NCBI GenBank assembly: GCA_900550365.1
Contig: URRR01000011.1
Coordinates: 1 to 64,000 of the forward strand
Direction: 5' to 3'
Origin: an uncultured Prevotella sp.
Lineage (GTDB): Bacteria > Bacteroidota > Bacteroidia > Bacteroidales > Bacteroidaceae
DNA length: 64,000 bases
Made by a program: the position numbers and the translations under genes. Positions 34,682 to 44,833 of the stretch are shown here, in pieces. The first letter of the stretch is position 1. Every line of letters starts with the position of its first letter. Under the pieces are notes generated by a model, which did no database searches, was not told the DNA's origin, and saw only the letters and a list, made by a program, of their open reading frames with translations.

Positions 34682-36451
34682 ATGAAAAAACATATTTTCA
34701 GTATAGTATCTATCTTGATGCTGTTTTCGCTGGGCGGAGGCCTCTCTTCTTGCTCTGACTCTTATCTTGAGGGAGTTAACACCGACGATTCGAAGGCGGA
34801 ATCAATCGACCCGAATGCACAGCTCACTACGGGTCTGCTGCAAACATACGGTGACTTTTCGCTGATGGATACTTACCGCAGCTATATCACCGGCTTCACG
34901 CAGTATTATGCCGGAGGGTGGAATGTTTCCAATTATGCCGGAGCCGTTTATCCGAAAGACTCAGAGATGGCTTATGTGTGGAACCGTTATTATCAGATTG
35001 CGATAAAGAACCTTGTAGACGCGATCTATCATACGGAAGATAAGCCCAACGTCAATGCTGCGCTGCGTATTCATCGTGCTTACCTGATGGCTGTTCTCTC
35101 TGACATCTATGGCGATATCCCTTGCACTGAGGCCGGTATGTCTTACATCAATGACAATGCTACTCCTAAGTACGACACACAGGAAGAGGTCTATGACTTC
35201 ATTTTTTCTGAGCTTAAGGCATGTGCCGGGCAATTAGGTACGGGCACTGATGTTATTTCGGGCGATGTCACTTCTTTAGGCGGCAGCACTGACGCTTGGA
35301 AGAGGTATGCCAACACCCTTCGCCTGCGTTACGCCATGCGTATATCTGATGTAGCTCCTGAGAAGGCCCGGGCTGAATTTGAGGCTGCCCTGAATGCTGA
35401 CGGCGGCATTATTTCTTCAGCTGATGAAGATGCTTACATAATATACAACGACGCGCCATTTACGCTCTATGACGGCGCCGCTGACCTCGATTTTAGGGCT
35501 AACGCTCTCAGCGAGATGATTTACGGACAAGACCCTACGTCGCCTTCGTTTGTCTGCTCTACATTGTTTTATTATATGAAGAAAATGAACGACCCGCGTC
35601 TTTACCGTATCTGCCGGTGCTATATCCACACCACACGTAGCCAGACAGACACTTCGGGCAACTATGACGTTACCGATGAGGTTATTGCATGGGGCGAACG
35701 CGGCGGTAATAACGGTATTCCTATCGTTCCGTGTAATGTCGGTGATGCCTGGTGGAGTGAGTGGGTAGCTCCCCCTGCAACCAGCGATATTCCTACATTG
35801 GCGGAACTTGTAGCGCTTTATCCTGAAAAGGGTTACGACCAGAACAATTATCCGGCACGTATGATCAGGCCTACAATAGCTGTAGCGTTCTGTAATGCTG
35901 ACTGTCCGGGCATTCTCATGACTTCTGCCGAGGTTGAGTTTCTGCTTGCCGAGGCTGCGTCGAAGGGCTGGAACGTGCCGGGCGATGTAGAGAGCCATTA
36001 TGAGGCCGGCATCCGCGCATCGATGCAGTTGCTTAACAATCACTATGATATTGTCTCAACGATTTCTGATGAGGAGATAGAAGAATACATCCAGAACAAC
36101 CCCGTGGGGGATAATCCTCGTGAGTCGATTAACACCCAGGCTTGGATTCTGCATCTTACCAACCCGAGCGAGGGCTGGGCTAACCTCCGCCGTTCAGACT
36201 ATCCTGCAATAGCCGACCGTACATTGCTTCCGGTCCGCGGTGACTTCCCCCATGAGGACCCGAACATGCAGACGCCCGTACGTTTGCGCTATCCGCTGCT
36301 CGAAGGCCAGTATAACAGCGCGAACTATAACGAGGCCGTGGAGCGTCTCGGCGGAACTGACGACTGGCACACCCGTCTGTGGTGGGACGTCAATGAACAG
36401 AACTTTATGGACATTAAGGCTTTTATTGAGTCAGTAGATAATAATCAGTAG
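34682..36451 (+). CDS. SusD/RagB-family surface lipoprotein
   Basis: This 589-residue lipoprotein has the lipobox GGLSSC followed by SDSYLEGVNTDDSK, and a helical TPR-like SusD fold (SusD-like_2 type: ITGFTQYYAGGW, then VEFLLAEAASKGW near 415 and TQAWILHLTNPSEGWANLRR). It binds glycan at the surface and acts as the lid of the SusC partner. The ATG at 34,682 is chosen over the upstream TTG because it begins the signal peptide MKKHIFS. Confidence 0.93.
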   Translation: MKKHIFSIVSILMLFSLGGGLSSCSDSYLEGVNTDDSKAESIDPNAQLTTGLLQTYGDFSLMDTYRSYITGFTQYYAGGWNVSNYAGAVYPKDSEMAYVWNRYYQIAIKNLVDAIYHTEDKPNVNAALRIHRAYLMAVLSDIYGDIPCTEAGMSYINDNATPKYDTQEEVYDFIFSELKACAGQLGTGTDVISGDVTSLGGSTDAWKRYANTLRLRYAMRISDVAPEKARAEFEAALNADGGIISSADEDAYIIYNDAPFTLYDGAADLDFRANALSEMIYGQDPTSPSFVCSTLFYYMKKMNDPRLYRICRCYIHTTRSQTDTSGNYDVTDEVIAWGERGGNNGIPIVPCNVGDAWWSEWVAPPATSDIPTLAELVALYPEKGYDQNNYPARMIRPTIAVAFCNADCPGILMTSAEVEFLLAEAASKGWNVPGDVESHYEAGIRASMQLLNNHYDIVSTISDEEIEEYIQNNPVGDNPRESINTQAWILHLTNPSEGWANLRRSDYPAIADRTLLPVRGDFPHEDPNMQTPVRLRYPLLEGQYNSANYNEAVERLGGTDDWHTRLWWDVNEQNFMDIKAFIESVDNNQ

Positions 36452-36476
36452 ATAAACTAACAGATTAACAGATTGA

Positions 36477-37472
36477 ATGAAAATGAAAAAGATATTATAT
36501 AATTTGGTAACGGCAATAGTTGTCCTCTCTATGGGCATGTTTTGCTCTTGCTCTGAAGACAACGAGGGAATCATTACGGCTACCGAGGATGATTTCCCGC
36601 AAATACTTCTGCCGAGGTTCGGCGATTGGACTGACGGCGTGCCGGCTGTCTATAAGAGTATCTCACGCGACGCCGAGCTTATCGACTCGGCTGTGGTGAC
36701 TCCGGCTCTTTACACTGCCGTGGAGTGGTTTATTGACGACGAGTTGGTATGTGAAGGCAAGAATATTCATCTCTCGCCGCTCCCTGCCGGAGAATATATC
36801 CTGAAGATTGTGGCCACTACGACAAAGGGTAAGCAGACATCCCGGACCGGCATACTCGACGTTCTGCCGCTTGAGGGCGACCCTACTCCGGGTGATGTCT
36901 CGAGTGACCGCCTGGTTATGCCGGGAATGACGGCGAAACTGCACGGCACGAATATGGAAAATGTGGTTAAGATAACCATTGGCGGAAAGGATGCTGCTAC
37001 GACCTTCGTTTCTAATAACGGCAATGACTATGTGGAATACACCGTGCCGGCAGATCTCGCTCTCGGCACTTACCGCATAACTCTCACTGACAGTGACGGC
37101 AACGTTTATGGCGGCGGTAAAATCGAAGTCAGCGATGAACTTCCTGCGGAAGAAGTGCTTTGGGAAGGCTCGTTCGACGTAACATGGGATACGCCGTTCA
37201 GGGAACTCCAGACGCAGTTTATTGATTTGGTAAAGAGCGGAGATACTGTCTGTGCGTATGTTACCGGTGAGGGACAGGGCACTATGGCTACCGACTGGTG
37301 GAGTAATATTCTTACAGGAAAAACAGACCCCGAACGTGGCGATATTACGATCAGCGGGTCTATGGTTCTGGAGTTTACGCTTACCGACTACTCAATACAG
37401 CTGATGAACGAACAGAACGGAGCCATTTTTGTAGGTAATGGCTACACGATTACAAAGATTACAAAAAAATGA
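36477..37472 (+). CDS. PUL surface glycan-binding lipoprotein with IPT/TIG domain
   Basis: This 331-residue lipoprotein (lipobox GMFCSC, acidic SEDNEG after it) has an immunoglobulin-like segment (about 40-125), an IPT/TIG-like domain (about 135-220, VMPGMTAKLHGTNMENVVK) and a C-terminal domain of about 110 residues that may bind glycan. Such SusE/F-positioned proteins assist substrate capture. It lies 25 bases after SusD, clearly in one operon. Confidence 0.8.
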   Translation: MKMKKILYNLVTAIVVLSMGMFCSCSEDNEGIITATEDDFPQILLPRFGDWTDGVPAVYKSISRDAELIDSAVVTPALYTAVEWFIDDELVCEGKNIHLSPLPAGEYILKIVATTTKGKQTSRTGILDVLPLEGDPTPGDVSSDRLVMPGMTAKLHGTNMENVVKITIGGKDAATTFVSNNGNDYVEYTVPADLALGTYRITLTDSDGNVYGGGKIEVSDELPAEEVLWEGSFDVTWDTPFRELQTQFIDLVKSGDTVCAYVTGEGQGTMATDWWSNILTGKTDPERGDITISGSMVLEFTLTDYSIQLMNEQNGAIFVGNGYTITKITKK

Positions 37473-37582
37473 CATCAGGTCACTCTACATTTGTAATACT
37501 CTAAGTTTGAAAGCAAGCCGTTGCCGATTATAAAGTGCAGCGGCTTGCTCTTATTGCTTTTACGGATTATAAATTGACAATC

Positions 37583-39868
37583 ATGAAAAAATTACTTTTC
37601 CTCTTTTTTATGTTAGGTGTGTTGACTTCAAATGCTGCCAACGGCAATGATATCGAATCTATGGTGGAAGCACTTCTGAACAAGATGACCCTTGAGGAGA
37701 AAGTCCGCCTGAGCTACGCGCAATCGAAATTCTCAAGTCCGGGTGTGGCGCGTTTAGGCGTTCCTGAACTTTATTGCAGCGACGGGCCTCATGGTGTGCG
37801 GATGGAAATCTGCTGGAACAGCTGGGAGCATGCCGGATGGACCAATGATTCTTGTACGGCTTTTCCGGCCCTGACTTGTCTTGCCGCCACATGGCAACCG
37901 GAGTTGGCTTACCTTTACGGGCAGACGGTAGGCGAAGAAGCCCGCTACCGCAAAAAGAATGTTCTGTTAGGTCCCGGCGTTAACCTATACCGCACGCCTC
38001 TTAACGGCCGCAACTTTGAATATATGGGAGAGGACCCGTATCTTGCGTCACGGATGTGTGTGCCTTATATTCAAGGGCTTCAGTCAAATGGCGTCGCATG
38101 CTGCGTGAAACATTATGCGCTTAACGAACAGGAAATCTTCCGTAACCATGTTGATGTGCGGGTTTCAGACCGCGCTTTGTACGAACTTTATTTACGCCCG
38201 TTCCATGCAGCTGTGGTTGAAGGAGGTGCATGGAGCGTGATGGGCAGTTATAACCAGTATCTCAATCAGCACGCAACTCATAACGCCCGTCTGATCAACG
38301 ATATTCTGAAGAAAGAGTGGGGTTTTGACGGAGCTGTGATTACCGACTGGGGAGCCGCACATAACACAGATGAGGCCATCTTTAACGGCCTTGACCTTGA
38401 AATGGGCAGTTTCACTGACGGTCTTTCAACTGAAGCGCCGATAAATTCGTATGATGACTATTATCTCGGCAGAGCTTATCTTGAGAAATGCCGCAGGGGT
38501 GAAGTTCCTGATTCGGTAATCAATGACAAGGCCCGTCGTATGCTCCGCCTGATACTGCGTACCTGGATGTCAGGCAGTTATGGCGTGGGCTCAATGAACT
38601 CTCCCGAACACGTTGCCGCCGCACGTAAAATAGCGCAGGAAGGCATTGTGCTGTTGAAGAACAACGGCATACTTCCTCTTGCTCCTAAAGACAATATGAG
38701 GATTTTGGTGGTGGGCGAAAATGCCACCCGCAGTTTATGTGCCGGCGGAGGTTCAAGTGAACTGAAACCTCGTGATGAGGTGTCACCACTGCGTGGCATT
38801 AAGGAGAGGTTTGGCGACAAATGTACCGTAGAGTACGTGAAAGGCTATGTTTCGGGACGCACGATGTACGGTAAAGTAGATGTTATTCCGCAATCCGTTT
38901 ATGACTCGCTCCGCAATGAAGCAGTTGAAAAAGCGAAAACTGCCGATTATGTCATCTATGTAGGTGGTCTGAACAAAAACCATGGTCAGGATTGCGAGGG
39001 CGGTGACCGTGAGTCTTACCGGCTTCCTTTCGGGCAAGACCGGCTCATTACTGAATTGCTCGCTGCCAACAGGAATACAGTACTGGTGATTGTGAGCGGA
39101 AACGCATACGACATGCCTTGGCTTGACGAGGCACCTGCCTTGGTACAGTCTTGGTATCTTGGAAGCGAAGCCGGACATGCTTTGGCCGATATTATCTCTG
39201 GAGATGTATGCCCATCCGGTAAACTGCCGTTCTCATTTGCTTACAAGCTCAATGACTATCCTGCCCATAAAATGGGAGCTGTAGGTTATCCCGGGGTGTC
39301 TCCTGACAAGTTGCCCCAGCCTTATGGCGGCGAAGAGGGCAAACCGATGAATTCAGCCCGCTTGTTGAAGGCTGCCGTGGAAGGTTGGAAAGGTATTGAT
39401 TTCTGTGCCACACCGGGTGACGGAACGAAAAAGGATGAAACAGAAATATATGGCGAAGACATCCTTTTAGGCTATCGCTGGTTTGACTATTTCAAAACCA
39501 AAGTGCGTTTCCCCTTTGGCTACGGCTTGAGCTATACTACGTTCAGCTATGGCAAGCCCACGGTTAAAGGGCGCACGGTATCGGTAACGGTGCGTAATAG
39601 CGGAAATGTTGCGGGACAGGAAGTCGTGCAATTCTATGTCGGTGACGACAAGGCTTCAGTAATCCGCCCTGTGAAGGAACTTAAGCATTTCGAAAAAGTA
39701 GCGCTCGAACCAGGAGAAGCAAAACAGGTATCCTATACCATTGACGACGATGACTTGAAATATTTTGACGAGGAGAAACATGAATGGGTAAGTGAACGCG
39801 GTGCGTTTACTGTTTATGTCGGTTCGTCGGCAGAAGACATTCATGGTAAGGTGAAATTTAATTATTAA
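37583..39868 (+). CDS. Glycoside hydrolase family 3, beta-glucosidase type
   Basis: This 761-residue protein has a signal peptide (MKKLLFLFFMLGVLTSNAA). The N-terminal barrel has the CSDGPHGVR and KHYALNEQE stretches, the nucleophile D255 in VITDWGAAH, the alpha/beta sandwich (QEGIVLLKNNGILPL near 355) and a C-terminal fibronectin-III-like domain (FGYGLSYTTF, then VRNSGNVAGQEVVQ). It should release glucose from beta-gluco-oligosaccharides in the periplasm. The ATG at 37,583 is chosen because it begins the signal peptide. Confidence 0.93.
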   Translation: MKKLLFLFFMLGVLTSNAANGNDIESMVEALLNKMTLEEKVRLSYAQSKFSSPGVARLGVPELYCSDGPHGVRMEICWNSWEHAGWTNDSCTAFPALTCLAATWQPELAYLYGQTVGEEARYRKKNVLLGPGVNLYRTPLNGRNFEYMGEDPYLASRMCVPYIQGLQSNGVACCVKHYALNEQEIFRNHVDVRVSDRALYELYLRPFHAAVVEGGAWSVMGSYNQYLNQHATHNARLINDILKKEWGFDGAVITDWGAAHNTDEAIFNGLDLEMGSFTDGLSTEAPINSYDDYYLGRAYLEKCRRGEVPDSVINDKARRMLRLILRTWMSGSYGVGSMNSPEHVAAARKIAQEGIVLLKNNGILPLAPKDNMRILVVGENATRSLCAGGGSSELKPRDEVSPLRGIKERFGDKCTVEYVKGYVSGRTMYGKVDVIPQSVYDSLRNEAVEKAKTADYVIYVGGLNKNHGQDCEGGDRESYRLPFGQDRLITELLAANRNTVLVIVSGNAYDMPWLDEAPALVQSWYLGSEAGHALADIISGDVCPSGKLPFSFAYKLNDYPAHKMGAVGYPGVSPDKLPQPYGGEEGKPMNSARLLKAAVEGWKGIDFCATPGDGTKKDETEIYGEDILLGYRWFDYFKTKVRFPFGYGLSYTTFSYGKPTVKGRTVSVTVRNSGNVAGQEVVQFYVGDDKASVIRPVKELKHFEKVALEPGEAKQVSYTIDDDDLKYFDEEKHEWVSERGAFTVYVGSSAEDIHGKVKFNY

Positions 39869-39879
39869 CAGCATCGGTA

Positions 39880-42243
39880 ATGAGGCTTGTCATCAAAATA
39901 GTGATTGCTGTGTTTTGCATTAATATGACTTGTGGCGCAACGACATTGGAACAACAGGTGGACCGGCTCTATGATCGTATGAGCCTGGCTGAACGTGTGG
40001 CTCAGTTGAGGAGCATCTATATGTCTGAATTATTTACGCCGGACGGTAAAATTGACGAGGCGAAATGTAAAAAATTAATTCCTTACGGCATAGGGCATGT
40101 ATCCCAATTCGCAATGGATTTGGGCAAATCGCCCGACGAGCAGCGTGATATGGTGGCCATGTTGCAGAAATGGTTGATTGAGAACACGCCCAACCATATT
40201 CCCGCGCTCGTCCATGAGGAGGTGCTCTCAGGGGTGAACGCCCTGGATGCCACTGTTTATCCTCAACAAATAGGTATGGCGTGCACATGGAACACGGAGC
40301 TGGCTGAAAAGAAAACCCGGCTTACGGCTGCGGCTTTGCGTGCTATGGGCGGAACTCTTGCCTTGTCCCCGATGGTGGATGTGGTCCGCGACCCGTCGTT
40401 CAATCGCCTTGAAGAGTCTTATGGAGAAGATGGCTATTTGTCGGCCGCAATGGGTGTTGCCTTTGTGAAAGGGTTGCAAATGGGCGGAAATCTGCATGAG
40501 GGTGTCGCCGCCTGTACAAAGCATTTCCTTGGTTATGGCGGTGGGGCGGACGCTCCCGAAAAAGAACTTATGGAGGATATTCTGCTGCCGCATGAGGCTG
40601 TCATCCGTCTGGCGGGCAGCCAGGTGGTGATGACCGGTTACCATACGTTTAACGGCACAAAGTGTGTGGCTGACAAGTGGCTTCAACAGGATTTGCTGCG
40701 CAAGTATGTGGGGTTCGGCGGGCTCATTGTCAGTGATTACGGCTCTATTCCACAGATTGACGAGTCTCTTTCGCCGTCAGTGCTGTGTGCCATGGCGATG
40801 AATGCCGGCAACGAAGTGGATTTTCCCACAGGTGACACCTATGCCCATATTCCTGAAGCGTTGGAGAAAGGTCTTATCAGTGAAGACGTGTTGAAAAAGG
40901 CCGTCAAGCATGTGCTGATGTTAAAGGCAAGGCTTGGTATGCTCGACAATACCGGGCGCCTGTACAGCAATGGACATATAGAGTTTGACACTGACGAAGA
41001 GCGTGCCACCTCTTATCAGCTTGCCGCTCAATCCATAGTATTATTGAAAAACGGCAATGCAGGGAGTGATAATAAACCTGTTTTGCCGCTTACATCCGAA
41101 AAGCTTTCAGAACTTGGCGGACGCGTTTTCCTTACAGGGCCGGACGCAAATTCCATGTGGGCGCTTGCCGGTGACTATACATTTCAGGCCATGCACTATT
41201 TCTGGAAAGGTAAAGAAGAAAGTCCGCTACGTCCCAGATATGTGTTTTTGAAAAACGGCATGGAGCAAAAGATGCCTGAGGGAGGTACGCTGTTCTATTC
41301 ACGCGGGTGCGACTGGACTGATGTGCCGGAAACGGTGATGGAAAAGGGCGGCGACCCGAGGGTGGCTGAACAAAATATAATCGACAGCCGTATGGTCGAC
41401 AGTAACGAACCGGCAGATTGGGATGAAGCGTTGCAGATGGCCCGGCAGTGCGACGTAATCGTTGCGGCTATGGGCGAAAACGTGATGCTTAGCGGAGAAA
41501 ACCGCAACCGTACGAAGCTCACACTCCCCGGACGGCAGGAAGAATATGTAAACGCCCTTGTAGCTACGGGTAAACCGGTGGTGCTTGTCGTGTTTGGCGG
41601 ACGGTCGCAGGTAATCAGCGACTTGGCCAAGAAATGCGCGGCAGTGCTTCAAGCCTGGTATCCCGGTGAGGAGGGCGGAAATGCGGTAGCTGATATCCTT
41701 TTCGGCAATGTGTCCCCGTCAGGAAAACTCTGTGTCAGTTATCCGGCCGTTGAGCTTCATGAACCTGTTTGTTACAATTACGGTCTTGAGAACGACTCCC
41801 GCATAGCCTGGCCGTTCGGTTACGGCTTGAGCTATACTTCTTTTGAATACAGCGGCATGCAGATTGACAGGCAGGTGGCTACTACCGCCGAATCGTTCAG
41901 TCTTAGTGTCAGTGTAAAGAATACGGGTAAGGTAGATGCTGATGAGGTGGTGCAGATCTATGTCTCTCCAGTTGACAGCGGGTCACGGTTAAAGCCGATA
42001 CAGCTTCAAGGCTTTGCGCGGGTAAGTCTCAAGGCCGGCGAAAAACAGACAGTGAGGTTCAGGCTTTTTCCTGAGCAGCTGGGGTATTATGACGATGGAC
42101 AATGGAATATCTCCCCCGGACGTTACATGGTCAAGGTGGCAGCGTCGTCGCAGGACATACGGCAAGAGCAGGAAATTGTGCTTACGGGAAGGCGTCATGT
42201 CAAAAAATTGCGCGGACATTATCTGTCAGAGGTGGTGAGATGA
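39880..42243 (+). CDS. Glycoside hydrolase family 3, second enzyme
   Basis: This 787-residue protein has a signal peptide (about 1-19), a GH3 barrel (MVDVVRDPSFNRLEESYGED, KHFLGYG) with nucleophile D286 in VSDYGSI, an alpha/beta sandwich (AAQSIVLLKNG), and an FnIII-like end (PFGYGLSYTSFEYS). SDYG in place of SDW suggests a beta-glucosidase or beta-xylosidase subfamily different from its neighbour. It follows the first GH3 by 11 bases and closes the PUL. Confidence 0.92.
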   Translation: MRLVIKIVIAVFCINMTCGATTLEQQVDRLYDRMSLAERVAQLRSIYMSELFTPDGKIDEAKCKKLIPYGIGHVSQFAMDLGKSPDEQRDMVAMLQKWLIENTPNHIPALVHEEVLSGVNALDATVYPQQIGMACTWNTELAEKKTRLTAAALRAMGGTLALSPMVDVVRDPSFNRLEESYGEDGYLSAAMGVAFVKGLQMGGNLHEGVAACTKHFLGYGGGADAPEKELMEDILLPHEAVIRLAGSQVVMTGYHTFNGTKCVADKWLQQDLLRKYVGFGGLIVSDYGSIPQIDESLSPSVLCAMAMNAGNEVDFPTGDTYAHIPEALEKGLISEDVLKKAVKHVLMLKARLGMLDNTGRLYSNGHIEFDTDEERATSYQLAAQSIVLLKNGNAGSDNKPVLPLTSEKLSELGGRVFLTGPDANSMWALAGDYTFQAMHYFWKGKEESPLRPRYVFLKNGMEQKMPEGGTLFYSRGCDWTDVPETVMEKGGDPRVAEQNIIDSRMVDSNEPADWDEALQMARQCDVIVAAMGENVMLSGENRNRTKLTLPGRQEEYVNALVATGKPVVLVVFGGRSQVISDLAKKCAAVLQAWYPGEEGGNAVADILFGNVSPSGKLCVSYPAVELHEPVCYNYGLENDSRIAWPFGYGLSYTSFEYSGMQIDRQVATTAESFSLSVSVKNTGKVDADEVVQIYVSPVDSGSRLKPIQLQGFARVSLKAGEKQTVRFRLFPEQLGYYDDGQWNISPGRYMVKVAASSQDIRQEQEIVLTGRRHVKKLRGHYLSEVVR

Positions 42244-42844
42244 TAAATCGACGCAGCTGTATAGTAGCGTTTAAATAACCCCGTGACGGTGAGTGCAGGG
42301 AGTGGCAATGCATTATTTGATGTTACATGAGCCTACGGTTTTGTTTCACCTAAAATCCGTATGAGATTGCGGCGTGTCTCGGTAATTACAAAACGGTACG
42401 ACTTTATTTCACTATATTGCGTGTCTCAGGCAATGTTTACGTCATCGTGCCTGAGGGTGTCAGCTATGCCAAGGGCCTGGTTGAGGTTGTTATGAACAAA
42501 GTCTACGCTCCGACGGGCGACGAATATGTAACGAAGGCGTATTATGAATGGACTACGGCCACTAACTGAAGCTGATATCGGATAATCTGAGAATGTAATC
42601 CGGAAGGGCTGCCGGCCGGCCGTTACGCCAGCAGACTTAACAGCCGGGGGCGCATGAGGCAGTCGGCCGCAGGCTCTGACGGCTCAGTATTCAATTAAAA
42701 AACATAGAAATAATGAAACCAAGACACATATTTTTATTATCTTTGCCCGTGATCTCCGCCTTCATATTTCTTATCGGGTGAATGACTTTCTCTACGCCGG
42801 AGGAAACAAAATGTAATCTGACTAATTATGACAAACATACGACA
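42244..42844. other. Intergenic region before the SGNH hydrolase
   Basis: Apart from the possible remnant, a -7 box TATCTTTG lies at 42,738-42,745, about 100 bases before the SGNH start. A 22-codon ATG frame at 42,714 overlaps this promoter and is not taken as a gene. Confidence 0.5.
42354..42570 (+). pseudogene. Possible C-terminal gene remnant, unknown
   Basis: A stop-free frame of about 70 codons (YEIAACLGNYKTVRLYFTIL ... then YVIVPEGVSYAKGLVEVV ... WTTATN-stop) has no start codon at its beginning. The residue make-up looks protein-like, but the length could arise by chance. I recognise no family. Confidence 0.2.
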
Positions 42845-44011
42845 ATGAAAAAGTTTATTCTTACATCTGCATTTGCGCTGCTGGCCTGTCTCGGCCTTCA
42901 GGCGCAGACAAAGTGGACTGCCACGTGGGCTACGGCCATAGAAAGCCCGTTCTCTGACAGTGACATGCCGAAGACAACGCTGACGGGCAATGCCCTGCGG
43001 CAGGTTATTCACGTAAGTCTCGGCGGCGAGAAGCTGCGCCTGCAACTGTCCAACGAGAAGAGCACACAGCCCGTCGAGATAAAGTCGGTCTACATTGCTG
43101 ATGCCGGTGAAGGCTCTGCTATCGATGCAAAGACAGCCACTTATCTGACTTTCGGCGGCAATAAGGCTGTCACCATAGAGCCGGGCAAGGCCGTATATAC
43201 CGACGTTGCCAAGTACAGTCTGAAGCCGTTGCAGCGCCTTTCGGTAACAATCAATTACGGCAGCACGCCCGAGAAGGCCACGACTCACCGCGGTTCGCGC
43301 ACAAAGTCGTATATTATGACCGGCGAGTCAACGCCCGACGCAGCCTTCAACGCTGTGGAGACGCCCGAGCACTGGTATAACATCTCGGCCCTTGAGGTAG
43401 AGACTTCAGCGTCGACACGCTGCATAGCATGCCTCGGCAACAGTATAACCGACGGCCGCGGCACCACCACCGACGCCCAGAACCGCTGGACTGACGTGTT
43501 GGCCGAGGCGCTCGGCGGCAAGGTGGGCGTTATCAACCTCGGCATCGGCGGCAACTGCGTTGTAAGCGGCGGAATATCAGCTCCGGCCGCAGAGCGTTTC
43601 GACCGTGACATCCTTGGCCAGCAAGGCGTCACCGACGTGGTGATATTCGAGGGTGTCAACGATATCGGCGGCATTAAGGACGACGGCGCACGCACCACCC
43701 GCATGCTGACAAAATTCTACCGCCTGTTCGTAAAGAAGGCGCGTGAAAAGGGCATGAAGGTGTACGGCGGAACGATAACGCCGATAAAGAACAGCTCATA
43801 TTACAACGCTACTAACGAGAAGGCGCGTGAGAACGTAAACGCATGGATACGCACAGCGGGCAATTTTGACGGCGTGATAGACTTTGACAAGGCCGTTGCC
43901 GACCCCACCGACCCTGACGCTATGCGTGAAGATTTACAGTCAGACTGGCTCCATCCCAATCCCGAAGGCTATAAGGTGTTGGGCAACTGCGCCGCTGACG
44001 TGCTTCGCTGA
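42845..44011 (+). CDS. Secreted SGNH/GDSL-family esterase
   Basis: This 388-residue protein has a signal peptide (MKKFILTSAFALLACLGLQA), an N-terminal beta domain (about 25-175) and an SGNH hydrolase domain. Block I is CLGNSITDGRG (serine nucleophile), block II LGIGGNCV, block III EGVNDIGG, and block V DWLHPNPEGY supplies the Asp-His pair. Such enzymes often deacetylate plant polysaccharides, which would suit the nearby PUL. The ATG at 42,845 starts the signal peptide and follows a TATCTTTG box; the in-frame upstream ATG at 42,782 does not. Confidence 0.88.
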   Translation: MKKFILTSAFALLACLGLQAQTKWTATWATAIESPFSDSDMPKTTLTGNALRQVIHVSLGGEKLRLQLSNEKSTQPVEIKSVYIADAGEGSAIDAKTATYLTFGGNKAVTIEPGKAVYTDVAKYSLKPLQRLSVTINYGSTPEKATTHRGSRTKSYIMTGESTPDAAFNAVETPEHWYNISALEVETSASTRCIACLGNSITDGRGTTTDAQNRWTDVLAEALGGKVGVINLGIGGNCVVSGGISAPAAERFDRDILGQQGVTDVVIFEGVNDIGGIKDDGARTTRMLTKFYRLFVKKAREKGMKVYGGTITPIKNSSYYNATNEKARENVNAWIRTAGNFDGVIDFDKAVADPTDPDAMREDLQSDWLHPNPEGYKVLGNCAADVLR

Positions 44012-44175
44012 CATGTTATATTAGCAGTGTGAACTTCTGCGGGAAACGTCTGAACGGTATGTGAAGTAATCCCGGAACACATAAATGCATATGTAAATCT
44101 TTTCAGTAAATAACGACTTTTTGTGTGAAGTAATTTCAGGCATAGTCATGCCAAATAGGGCTGATAGAGCTAAAC

Positions 44176-44246
44176 CGTTGTAAAAGGCCGTCTTTTAGTC
44201 TGCAAAAGACCGCAAAACGCACGCTAAAAGGCCATGTTTTACAACG
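44176..44246. repeat. AAAAGGC palindromic repeat, copy 4
   Basis: Three units: GTTGTAAAAGGCCGTCTTTT, CTGCAAAAGACCGCAAAACG and GCTAAAAGGCCATGTTTTAC. The outer GTTGTAAAA and TTTTACAAC can pair. Confidence 0.65.
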
Positions 44247-44351
44247 TGATTTGGCACATCCGCAGTTCTGGTTCATAATGATGTGAAGAACATGGACGTG
44301 AACAGCATTGCAGGCAATATGGCCATTATTGTTATTTGTTTTTTGAAAAAC

Positions 44352-44548
44352 ATCTCTCATCTGTCACTTTTCTTTATAACGCGTTTACTTTCAGCCGGTT
44401 ATGCTGTGACAGATATATTTTGCATCTGTCACCGGCAATCCTGCGGATTTGCAAAACTGCCGGAACGGTGACAGATGTTTTCCGCATCTGTCACCGGCCA
44501 ACAGCCTGACTGTCAGCGCTATATGCAGGAAAGTGACAGATGAGAGAT
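44352..44548. repeat. Foldback element with 19-bp arms
   Basis: ATCTCTCATCTGTCACTTT (44,352-44,370) is the exact reverse complement of 44,530-44,548. Inside are two hairpins built from the same word: GTGACAGAT/ATCTGTCAC (44,406-44,432) and GGTGACAGATG/CATCTGTCACC (44,467-44,495). Confidence 0.75.
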
Positions 44549-44654
44549 AAAATCAAAACATTTTGTGTGTTATGTGTATAAGGATTTGTAATCAAGACAA
44601 AAAGTGGTTCATCCGCAATTCAGGTGTATAAAATTAAGACATAAATGTTACCGT

Positions 44655-44833
44655 AAACACCCTCCGGTAGGGACATAATTTATTATGTCCGCATGTTTCG
44701 GAGAAACATATCTCACGCTGTTTTATCATCACCGAAGGCCATTTTTCACTCTTAACTTTTCATTTTTATCTTATTTATACGCCCCTTCGTGGCGTGCGGA
44801 CATAATAAATTATGTCCCTACCGGAGGGTGTTT
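44655..44833. mobile_element. MITE-like 179-bp element with perfect 39-bp inverted repeats
   Basis: The left arm (44,655-44,693, starting AAACACCCTCCGGTAGGGAC) is the exact reverse complement of the right arm (44,795-44,833). The 101-base core is AT-rich and non-coding. Outside it, GGTTCATCCGCA and AGGTGTAT (from 44,607) recur inverted at 44,859-44,882. No clear target duplication touches the inner arms. It could be a non-autonomous element or a decayed insertion. Confidence 0.65.

Noticed and set aside
42714..42782. A 22-codon ATG frame (MKPRHIFLLSLPVISAFIF...)
   Set aside because: It looks like a signal peptide, but a consensus -7 box (TATCTTTG, 42,738) lies inside it, so most of it would not be transcribed with the SGNH gene.
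44655..44833. Insertion sequence with transposase
   Set aside because: The arms look like terminal inverted repeats, but the 101-base core cannot encode a transposase; it is reported only as MITE-like.
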